Part shown: piece by piece, positions 1 through 9,539 of the stretch
Layout of the letters: each line of letters begins with the position of its first letter
How positions within the stretch are numbered: position 1 is the first letter of the stretch
NCBI GenBank assembly: GCA_003550305.1
Contig: QKYT01000046.1
Coordinates: 153,173-217,172, forward strand
Direction: 5' to 3'
Source: Glomus cerebriforme
Taxonomy: Eukaryota; Glomeromycota; Glomeromycetes; Glomerales; Glomeraceae
Length of the DNA: 64,000 nucleotides
The notes under the pieces: model-generated
Databases searched by the model: none
What the model was told of the DNA's origin: nothing
Seen by the model: only the letters and a program-made list of their open reading frames with translations
Made by a program: the position numbers and the translations under genes

Positions 1-1883
1 TTTAATATTTTAAAATATCCATTTTTTTTTTTTTTTACGTTAATTAGATATAAAACATTTTTATATTGTATATAAGTAATAATATTAAAAGAATTTATAA
101 ATTTTTATTATAAAAAATAGTTTATACATATAATTTGTTATTATAAACCATTAACTAGTCAAATACGGATTGTACAACTGATAAAAAAATTGCGTAACCC
201 AACTTTCTTATCTGTTATATATACAGATTTACCGCGATTTTTTTTTTTTTTTTCCTCGCGAAATTCCTTTTAAATTATGTTTTTTTAAAAAATAATCTAG
301 ATACATTTGTTAAAAAAAATCCATTATCATGATGAATAATTTAATATTTTTAATATTTCTTTAACATTATATTTTTTTTTCACATTTGCACATGATTGAT
401 TACTGATTCTAAGCCATTAACAAATCTATATACAATACAAATATGTATACAAATTTTTTAAAAAACATCTTTCACAAAATTATTCTCTATTTATTAACTT
501 TTTAATTTCACATTTGTAGAAATATGACCTGATTATTTTTTTAAATTGTTTCATCATATAAGAAAATGATATTTTTTAAATTATTATTAAATGACCAAAC
601 TGAAAATTAATAAATCTTTTGTTTACTTTGATGATATTTTTCCATTGGAAACCTTAAGAAATTAATCTTGGAGATAAAAAGATGATGATCTTTAATATTA
701 ATAACCATAATAAACTGAACCTTTGGAAGACTCATATTCCTCTCAATGATAAAAAACAAATCAAAAATATATGGAAATAAATCACTTACCACAGATGACA
801 TTGAAGGAAAATGACTTTTAGCTTCAGAAGATGAGATTGATGAACATTTCAAAGATCCTTCCAGAAAATGCATCCATATCATCATGCAACCACCCGTTAC
901 CACTGCTAAGTATCTCCCAATGTTTTACCTCTCAAACAAGAAATTTGAAGTAACAAATATCAATTTTGGTCTGAACTCCTTTTTTTTCTTACGTTAAAAC
1001 AAGTCTCTTCCAGTGAGGCGTAATACAAGATACAGTATCTTTAGTTAAATATGACTTGAGTATCTATTGTACTGTATAATATTGTTAATACTTGTGCAGC
1101 ACAGCTGAAGCAATGTTTATTTATTCCATATTCTTTTCTGAAATGTAATTTAGATTCAAATAATTATATTATTACTAAAATAATATTAGATAATGATTAT
1201 AATTCAAATTCAAATAGTGATACACTATTAAATGATAATGATGATAAATATAATCCTAATAGAAATAATTGAAAATAATGAATAAAAATGATGATAATCA
1301 TTTATTATAATAGATAATAATTTAAAGTAAATAAGATTGATAAAGAAATGAAAAGGTAATAAATAATAATGATAATTATTATCTCTTATTTTTAGGATGA
1401 AAAGCATTCTTTAGGGATCCAAGAATTTTGGCAACAAAAAAAACTTCAAATTTCACTTAAGGAAAAGACTATAAAAAGCACTAAAAGAATGGTTGACCAT
1501 ATTAATACAATATAGGATAAAGCAAGTGATATTTTAGTTTTTGATAAAAAGAATAATCTAAGATGATTAAAATTAGGTATTTATTATTAAATTTATAGCT
1601 CCTTATTATTTTTCTTTGTTTATTGATATTATTATTTTAAGAATCTAATTTATTCAGAAATTATATATAAATATTTTTCTGATTATGACACAAGATTTTA
1701 AATATATACAACCAATTGAATATATAATATTATATACTTGATTTATCTGATCCAGAATATGAACCAAAATTATATCAATTTTTTTATGTTAAATAGATCT
1801 TGAAGTTGAAAATAATACTGAAAATAATGAACTTATGAAATTCTTTTATAAAGATTAAAAAGTATTTTTTTAGCTAAAAATAA
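1..1883. other. AT-rich repeat DNA, no gene seen
   Basis: No supportable gene was found here. The stretch is AT-rich with homopolymer runs and GAT/AAT-rich simple sequence around 1190-1380. Between about 1395 and 1560 a plus-strand reading gives protein-like fragments interrupted by stops, which suggests a decayed coding relic of unknown origin. A 98-codon minus-strand ORF at 607-903 has no recognisable domain. Confidence 0.5.
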
Positions 1884-2316
1884 TAGAGTTTGGATTCAAC
1901 TATTCAGATATCTAATTTACATTTATCCATCCAATCCAGATATCTATTTAATTTTATCTGGATATTACTATTCAGATATTATTTGAATGTTAGTAATTCA
2001 GATTAAATTTATAATTCCAGTTAGAATTATAAATTGGCAAGATGATTATTTTTGTTTTTAGTGATAGCCATTTCACAAAAAAATGTTTTTTTAAAAACCT
2101 GAGATTTTCTTTTTAAGATCTTATGTAATATTGATTACTAAAATGAAATGATATATTTATAATTCTGGCTGGCACTATAAATCTGACTCAGATATTTATG
2201 CAGATTATTCAAATAGTTGTTATATAATATAGATATCCAGATATTATCCAGATAAAGTTATATTCAATTTGAATTTCAGAATATTTACAAAATCTGAATA
2301 ATAGATCCAAACTCTG
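1884..2316. mobile_element. hAT-like MITE (copy A) with perfect 8-bp target duplication
   Basis: The element starts TAGAGTTTGGATTC, and the complement of its right end reads CAGAGTTTGGATC; both continue into an ATTCAGAT word. It is flanked by an exact 8-bp duplication, AAAAATAA, at 1876-1883 and 2317-2324. Length is 433 bp with no coding capacity. The arms are filled with variants of ATTCAGATAT and ATCCAGATAT in inverted orientation. An 8-bp duplication with terminal inverted repeats is typical of hAT elements; the assignment to hAT is inferred from these features. A second palindromic element lies inside it. Confidence 0.8.
2005..2182. mobile_element. Palindromic element nested in copy A (GGCC/AATTCC family)
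   Basis: The left arm (2005-2038) contains AAATTTATAATTCC followed by AGAATTATAAAT. The complement of the right arm (2152-2182) contains GATTTATAGTGCCAGCC followed by AGAATTATAAAT. Both arms match the arms of the element at 50,658-50,802, so this is a second copy of one dispersed inverted-repeat family, inserted in the hAT-like MITE. Exact borders and any target duplication cannot be fixed by eye. Confidence 0.6.
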
Positions 2317-2593
2317 AAAAATAATTATTCAATAAAATTAATTCTTTTTTTTTTGTATTTAATCTGATGATAATTTCATACCTATTTATTAACTAAGACA
2401 AATAAAGTAGTTATCTCTTTCAAAAAAGATTAGAATATTAATAAGACCTTATATTGCCTTAAATTTTATGCAATAATTTTTATCTTTATGATGATAAGGA
2501 TTTATTATTATAAATTCTTCTTAACATTTATTATTTTTTTTTTTTGCATAAATAGGTCAAAACCATGAAAAATATGCTATTATTATTACAAAA

Positions 2594-2722
2594 AGTATCA
2601 AGACTATCATCATTATAAGGAGTATTAAGGTCATCATTATCATAAAAGTACCAAAACTATTATCATTATAAAGAATACTAAGACTATTATTATTATTAGA
2701 AATACCAAGACCATTATTATCA
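2594..2722. repeat. 27-bp minisatellite, five copies
   Basis: Five imperfect units begin near 2594, 2621, 2647, 2674 and 2701, each starting like AGTAYYAAGACTAT and ending in CATTATAA-type sequence. The spacing is 26-27 bp, a multiple of three for most units. The minus strand is open over this array (2557-2748), but the peptide is only a reading of the repeat and is not taken as a gene. Confidence 0.75.
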
Positions 2723-2789
2723 AACTTAGAAAATGCAAGGTCTAGCATGAAAATAACTAGTAATATAAATAAAAATAATAGTTCTAAGT

Positions 2790-3345
2790 ATAACTTTATC
2801 TCATCAAATTTTTTCGTATAATATTTTATTAGATACTTTTATATGTAAAGATTATAGTCTTAAAGATGGTATTTTCAAAGATGACCTTCTTATGAAATCC
2901 TTTTATAATATTATCATTGATTGTAAATTCACTATTAACAATATATGTATTTAATTAAAAATAAAATAACAGTACTGTTTATTCAAATACATTAAAAAAT
3001 TATATAAGTAAGAGTATGATATGTCTGTTATTTTTTTTTTATTAATATATATATGTTTGTATATCTTAGATGCTGAAAACTTTTCTTTATAACCTAATAC
3101 ATTACAATATTCTAGATATAATCATCAGTTCTTTTATAATAAAAGCATAAAATTTTTTTAAGAAGTATTGGGATGATATTATTAGAATAATAAAAGAATT
3201 TTTAACATTTAGTTTTAATGTTTCAGAATCTGCTTTCACTTTAGCTTCAATTGATTAGAAAATAATAAGATAGATAATATTAAATAATATATAAAAAGTA
3301 TATTAAAAATATAAATAGTTTGAAGCCATATCATAAAAATATTTT
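2790..3345 (+). repeat. Large inverted repeat, arm 1 (MITE-free)
   Basis: This segment matches the reverse complement of about 5675-6985 over its whole length, for example AGAAGTATTGGGATRATATT here near 3161 and as complement near 6605. It lacks the 747-bp MITE found in the other arm and keeps the empty insertion site GTTTTAAT at 3212-3219. One frame near 3160-3260 reads as a stop-free protein-like stretch, so the repeat may derive from a coding element; no family is recognised. Confidence 0.75.
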
Positions 3346-4689
3346 ATTCTGAGTTATAAAATCTTGATAAAATTCCTAAAGTTGATTTATTTTCTTCAGA
3401 TAAAGGTACAGTAGTTATATTTAAAGATTTATATGCTAATTTAAAAAAAGTGTAGAAAATAATTGTTTCTTATTTTGTTAAAAAATACTATTATATATAA
3501 TATCAGTTTAATATATATATATATTTTAAAGTTATTTTGATTATCTAAAGATAATACAAAAAAAATTTATATATATCTGTTTATTTAATAATTTATATAT
3601 CTCATTTAAGTTAAGTAGTGAGAATTCTGCATTTATATGTTAATGATTAATATAGTGTATATAAAATTATTAACAAGAAATTATATGAGCAAAAATTTAT
3701 TATTTTTAATTTAATCATACCTTATAAGCATCTATATTAAATATATCTTAATAAATAAATTTTTTTAAAAAAAATATAAAATCTGATTTAATCACTACCT
3801 TTCATATATGCCAGCTTTTTTTTCGATCTCATGTATTTGCATCTTTAGATCCTCTTCCTTATAGTGCAATTTTTTATTTACATTAATTCATTTATTGTAC
3901 TCTTGATTTACATTTTATATAAACTTCTTAAAAGTCCATTATTATAATTGAATAAGTAGTAAAATAATACTTTAAGTTTATTTATGATTCAGCAATTATT
4001 TTCTTTCTTGTAATTATAGGTAATACTATTAGTCTAAGCATCATTATTTATAATATATATACATGGTAATTCTGAAAGATAAATTACATTCAGGTTAGCT
4101 TTTAATACATATTAATTTTTTCTGGTTTATTATTTTGCATTTCTGCTTTAATGAATTTTTATAAATATCTAATATATAATACATTTTTCAGAAATTTGCT
4201 CTAGAAGTATAAAATTGCAAGAATTATACAAAAATTTTTAATATATCCTTTTAACTAAACTTTCTAAAAGTTTATTAATAATATATTTATAATTAAAATA
4301 AAATATTATAATCAAATATAGTTTGTGTAAAAAAAAGTTTACATGTAAAACATCTAGATTTTTTGCATTATATAAGCCTTTTTAGGCAAATTTTATTAAC
4401 AATATTATATATAAATAAATTAAGAAATAATTCTAAAAGAATTAGTTTTTTTTAAAACAGTGAATAAGATAGCTCAAATAAATTCTTTCTCTAAATACTT
4501 TTTCATTGAAAAAATATGATATCAGTAGAGAAGATAATAGTGATAGAAATATTTGTAAAAAATAAAAGAAATGGTAAAAGGATTTGTGAAACAAATAGTA
4601 GTAGTGATATTTGTAAAAAAAGTGGTTGTAAAGGAATACCTATAATACTAGGTATTTGTGAAATAGAAAATAATTTTTGTATTATTTAA
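3346..4689. other. AT-rich repeat DNA, no gene seen
   Basis: This is the left part of the unique spacer between the two arms of the large inverted repeat. It is low-complexity AT-rich sequence in which I see no open frame, RNA gene or clear element border. Confidence 0.5.
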
Positions 4690-4971
4690 TTCGTGATCCA
4701 TAAGTCAATTGCAAAGGATTTGCAGAAAGTGAAAATCTGGCGTGGTATCAAATAAAAATCAAAAATTATATGAAAAAATTATTTAAAAAAATATACTATT
4801 TGATACTTTAGGATAAGTATTATGTATTAAAATATGTTAGTGCTAAATGAGTATTATTTAAGGATACAAAATCAGATATCAGAAAAAAAATATTAGTAAT
4901 TGATATAAATTTGCATCAAAATTATATATGAATTTTTTGCAGTTGATTCACGAATCACAAATTAAAAAACA
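4690..4971. mobile_element. Short palindromic MITE flanked by TTAA
   Basis: The left end reads TTCGTGATCCATAAGTCAAT and the complement of the right end reads TTTGTGATTCGTGAATCAAC, both leading into TGCAAA. TTAA lies immediately outside both ends (4686-4689 and 4972-4975), which would fit a piggyBac-type duplication; a TA duplication of a mariner-type element fits equally well. The 282-bp interior is non-coding. Confidence 0.6.
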
Positions 4972-5585
4972 TAGGTAAGTTTTTAGTATTTTAAGAAAAA
5001 ATACAAAAATGTGAATTGTATTTACAGAATTAATTTTGCAATATTTTCTTGATAAAAATCCAATATTATAATTAATCTGTTTCTAAATATGAAGGTTATA
5101 ATTTTATCATGAAGCTAAAGGTATGAAATATTTCTAACTTTTTTTTATCAAAAAATATGAAATTGAACTATAAGAGTTTGAATTAGAGAAGTTTAAAGAA
5201 TTATTATCATTCTTTTCATTATAAAATTTATTAAAATATTTGCTAAAACCTTTTTTAAAATCATCTTTAATATTTCTCTCATTAGAAATTGGCTGAGATT
5301 AGGCTTTTTATTTATAACATCTTTTTTATGTCACTTATTAGAGAGCTTCATAAGATTAGCTTTCTTTAATTTTATATTCTCATTGAATCCAAAAATTATT
5401 TGAAGATATTATTTCTTTTCAACTTAAAGCTTTAATATTTTGTTTCTATAAATTAATCAAAGAAGAAAATACTAGTATTATTATATTTGCTGATTGAAAA
5501 AAGATAAAAATGATGTCAAGAAAATATACTTACCATTCTATATTTCTTTATAACTTTTTTCAATTTGATCTATTATAAGAAAAGA

Positions 5586-5704
5586 GAAGTCAATAGTGTG
5601 CTAACTTTATTTAGTGATAAAGAAAGATATAACTGATTTCTTCTTCAAAATTAGTAGATCTTTACTAATGATAAAGTTAAGATATCTGCATTGACTATTT
5701 ACAT
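5586..5704. repeat. Imperfect foldback sequence of about 120 bp
   Basis: AGTCAATAGTGTGCTAACTT on the left is matched in complement by AGTCAATGCAGATATCTTAA on the right, and both continue into CTTTATYATTAGT-like sequence. The centre is short and non-coding. It lies at or near the inner border of arm 2 of the large inverted repeat, so it may be a further small insertion. Confidence 0.45.
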
Positions 5705-5816
5705 TTATTGATATACTTTTTATATAGTATATTGTTTAACATTATTTACCCTTCCATTTTATTTTATATTCTGATCAATCAAAGCTAAAGTAAAACAAAT
5801 TTTATAATATTAGGAT

Positions 5817-6563
5817 TAGTATTCTGAAAAAAATCTAATATAATCAGAATCTGCAAATTTGATCTGAAATAAATTTGAATCAATTTGCAAATTTAACATC
5901 TGTGGATTTGATCTAAATCAAATAAATCTGATCTGAATCTAATTTAATCAGATCAGATTAAAGTACAAAAAAATCTAAATCTGATCCAATTGAATTCAGA
6001 TTTTCATATATTAAATATCGATAAAATAAAAAAAAAATATTTTTTTTTATTTTTTTTCAAATCTTTTCCTTAGAGACAGAAACTGCACGAATGGATAAAG
6101 CTGAACAAATAGAACTTGAATGAATGAATTAAGAGGTTAGTTCTTTCATTTCTTTTTATTTTTTTTACTTTTAAAGAATGTAATTAATATCTCCTTTCTC
6201 TTATTTTTAGGAAACCAGATGAACAGATAAAACTGAATGAATAGAACTTGAATGAATAAACTAAGAGGTTAGTTCATTCATTTATTTTTATTTTTTTACT
6301 TTTAGAAAATATAATTAATATCTCCTTTCTCTTAGAAAACTGAACGAACAATTAGATTCAGATCAGTTTAATTTCAGATTTGAATCAGTTTTAATTTAGT
6401 TCAGTTTCAGATTAATTAGATCCAATTTAAATCTGAATCAATTTTAAATCAGTTCAAATCAGATCTAGTTAGATTCAAATCAGTTCAGATTTATTTCAAA
6501 CCAAATTTAAATCAAATCAGATTTAAATCAAATTTGATTTGAACTGATCTATTCAGAACATTA
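5817..6563. mobile_element. hAT-like MITE (copy B), borders confirmed by an empty site
   Basis: The left end is TAGTATTCTGAAAAAAATC and the complement of the right end is TAATGTTCTGAATAGATC. The 8-bp flanks ATTAGGAT (5809-5816) and ATTAAGAT (6564-6571) differ at one position. Arm 1 of the large inverted repeat carries the unoccupied version of this site at 3212-3219. The arms (about 5830-6010 and 6340-6555) consist of degenerate CAGATTTGAATCA-like words, inverted between the two sides. A 132-bp tandem duplication fills the middle. It has no coding capacity. Confidence 0.85.
6090..6345 (+). repeat. Tandem duplication, 132-bp period
   Basis: AGAACTTGAATGAAT recurs at 6111 and 6243, 132 bp apart, and ATCTCCTTTCTCTTA recurs at about 6190 and 6321. 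A third, truncated start (GAAAACTGAACGAAC) follows near 6335. Each unit holds GAAGAA-type and pyrimidine-rich parts that resemble a small exon followed by TTTCTCTTATTTTTAG. The array is the core of MITE copy B. Confidence 0.7.
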
Positions 6564-7163
6564 ATTAAGATTAATATTAAAAATTTTTCTATTGTTCTAA
6601 TAATATTATCCCAATACTTCTTAAAAAGATTTTGTACTTTTGTTATAGAAGAACTGGTTATATTTAAAATATTGTAATACATTAGACTATAAAAAAAAGT
6701 TTTTAGTATTTAGAATATATAGATATATATGTATCAATAGAAAAAAGATAATAGATATACATACTCTTGCTTATATAATTCTTTAATATATTTAAATGAA
6801 CAATACTATTATTTTATTTTTGATCAAATATATATATTTAATATCAATAGTGAGTTTGTAATCAATGATAATATCATAAAAGAATTTCATAAGGTTAAAA
6901 ATACTATCTTTAAAATCATAATTTTTATATATGAAAACACCTGATAAAGTATTATATGAAAAAATTTAATGAGGTAAAGTATATAATTCATCATTAAAAA
7001 TAATACTGCAATTATTTTTCCAAATCCACAATATTGCAAAATTTTAGATCAAATTATATATAGTAAGTAATCTACAATTTTGCAATTCCAATCACATGAT
7101 TTATATAAAATATAAAATTGTAAATTACTTGAGATCTAATAATTAAATTTTGATAAAATTTAT

Positions 7164-7347
7164 ACCATTCAAATCCTTTTATTAAAATGAATCAAATGGT
7201 ATAAATATTATCTTTCTAATATCAATATTGATAGATATACAATTACATAAATATTTAACAAATTTTGGAAATAAAATATAATCCAATAATTGGATTTTAA
7301 TATAATTTATACTATTTAATTCATCTTAATGAAAGGATTCAAATAGT
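7164..7347. repeat. Two imperfect 37-bp palindromes repeated directly 147 bp apart
   Basis: The first palindrome (7164-7200) begins ACCATTCAAATCC and ends GAATCAAATGGT. The second (7311-7347) begins ACTATTTAATTC and ends GGATTCAAATAGT. Each is followed by the same sequence, TATCAATATTGATAG-like (from about 7220) and CATCAATATTGGTAG-like (from about 7367), so the whole unit is duplicated. Compensating base differences keep each stem paired. Confidence 0.6.
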
Positions 7348-7639
7348 GATTATTTTATTATTCTAGCATCAATATTGGTAGAGTTTTTTTTTATTTTAAC
7401 AGCATATTTTATTTAATAAATCAAAAACATAAAAGATCTAATTTAAATAAAATATATGGTTCTCATCTCTATCTAATTTATATAAATAAAAATTTAAAAA
7501 GTAAAACTAATTTAAATTTCTACGCTATAAACCTAATATAAAAACATACCCAATATACTACTTCGCAATGAGAAGTAGCAATCAAATTGATTATCTAAAA
7601 AGTATTCTCTTCAATCCTTTAAAATAAGTTAAAGGAGAG

Positions 7640-8430
7640 CTGAATTCTAACCCTCTGAACTGTCAGATTCATTAGAAAAACTATTTAGTCCAAAAGTTTA
7701 ATCCAGGAGGTTCCTAAAGAAAATGCTTTCAAAAGCAGTTTTCAGAACATAGGCTGAAGCCGATGATGGAAATCTTAAAACCTGAGCAGTATCAGCAAGA
7801 GGACATGACATAAGAACTTTATTGGTGGGAAGTGTAAAAGTTATAATGTAATAGCAGGAGAGCTACACTTGGTGAAAGAAGTCGTACTGTAAAGAATTAA
7901 TAGCAGAACATAAGAGATTATTGATAGAGGTGATCTTAAAATCCCATGAGAGGAGAAAAGCCAAAAGAAAGTGAGGTATGAAACCTTGAAGAAAAAGTAA
8001 AGGCCAATTAAAAGCTGAAGCCAAATCAGAAGGCCAAATATTCAGAAAAAGAAAATTCTGATAGTAAGGAAATTCTGAAATATCACGGTTAAATCATTTA
8101 GACTAAGAAATCACGAAAGAGTTCAGAAGATAAAGTTTAAATTGTTTGAAAAAAGCAGGAAAATTGTATGAGATAAAGGAAAAGTATCTAAAAATGGGCT
8201 AGTATCAATTACAACCGAGCAAGCCACCAAATAGGGAAGAGTTTTAGGATAAACATCACAAAAGAAACATATCAATTCATGAGAAAAGTAGCGAGAATAT
8301 CTTGTAAACAGGATATTCATAGTCAGAAGACCAAGAAATTGCAATTTAAGCAGAAGAAGGTATACTTTAGTCGTAGACGAAAATAATTCAAAAAGAGAAA
8401 TGAAAGTAGTTAGAATAAACCAGAACAAAT
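7640..8430 (-). pseudogene. LINE-like retrotransposon 3' fragment (decayed)
   Basis: The minus strand is protein-like over about 260 codons with a few stops. It contains CFFCDVYPKTLPYLVAC, a C-x2-C...C arrangement resembling the zinc knuckle near the C terminus of fungal non-LTR retrotransposon proteins, followed by LLFSNNLNF and FYKLITLTLP-like text. The composition is richer in G+C than the flanks. No reverse-transcriptase catalytic motif is left, so the LINE assignment is an inference. It could be the C terminus of another large repeat-encoded protein. Confidence 0.45.
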
Positions 8431-9539
8431 TCTAGTCAATGAGCAAAACTAACAGGGTTAAGAAAGAAAATCTATTTAAAGAAATAAATTAAAAAAAAAT
8501 AAAATGAAAAGAAAAATCTATTCTAATATCATAGAAAGTATAATCAACTAATAAACTAGAAATAAAGTTCAAAGGGATTTTATCAAATGAGTTAAAATCA
8601 GAATGGCCTGTAATAGTCAAATTTAAATTTTATATTTAAATTTTTATAATTGTTCAAAATTTCCTAATAAGTAAATATTTAATAAATATATGTATTATAA
8701 AGTTAATTTATATCATAAATAATTACCGATTGATTTTTTGATGATATCAATATATATATCAATTAAAATAAATTGCATATTTCTTTTTTCTTGAAAAAGA
8801 TAGTTTATTTATTATAATCTAAATTAAAAATTAGAAATGTTAATTCTGAAAAATTAAATAAGCATTAAAGTATACTCTTTTATTCTTTTATGACTTTATT
8901 ATTATTATTCAAAATTCTAAATATTTACTTATAGAAAAGATCTATTGTTAGAATTTTTATTAGATAAATTATTTCAAAATATAAAAAGAAGAAAAGTAAT
9001 AAAAATAAAAAAAAAGAGGCAAATGAATAAAGTGTAAAAATTTGGAATTAAAAAATTTGAGAAACTTACTTTTCCAATTTCTAATTTTTTAATACTCTAA
9101 TTAAGAATATAAAAATACACAAGTCATATCTAGAAAATAATTAAAAATTTTTAATTGGATCATGTTTTGATTTGATATTAGAAAGCATATACAAATTGAT
9201 TGATAATCATATCATCTTCTAATATAGTAACATAACATAAAGTAAAATAATTTTATAATTTTTGTATATAGTCTAATCTTAATATAATAAACTCATGATA
9301 TACTAAACTTTTTTTTAAAAACCAGTTTTATACTATATAAAAAAATTTTAATATACTAAGCTTTATATGAAATTTAATATAGCACATATTAAACCTGTAT
9401 TGATCTATCATTTATTATAAAATATAATAAAAAAAATCTTGATATACCGAACTGATCATGTGATTAATAAATTATAATCAGATAATCATTATTAAATCTT
9501 TTTTTTTACCATTATCTATTATAAACCAAAAAAGAAAAA
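8431..9539. other. AT-rich repeat DNA, no gene seen
   Basis: No open frame or RNA gene is visible. Between about 9270 and 9460 a GATATACTAAACT-like word recurs with variation, once as GATATACYGAACTGATC near 9442, which may be an arm of another short repeat element whose borders I could not define. Confidence 0.45.

Larger units (their letters stand above)
5675..6985 (-). repeat. Large inverted repeat, arm 2 (interrupted by a MITE)
   Basis: Read on the minus strand, this segment follows arm 1 (2790-3345) collinearly except for a 747-bp insertion at 5817-6563 and smaller length changes. The outer ends match near 2790 and 6985 and the inner ends near 3340 and 5680. The two arms are separated by about 2.3 kb. 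They could be the arms of one large foldback element or two inverted copies of a repeat; the sequence does not decide. Confidence 0.75.

Noticed and set aside
607..903. 98-codon minus-strand ORF with GGCMMIWMHF
   Set aside because: It faintly recalls the GGSVMVWG block of Tc1-type transposases, but no other motif supports this and the flanks are non-coding.
2557..2748. 63-codon minus-strand ORF
   Set aside because: It is a reading of the 27-bp minisatellite with no domain or start context.
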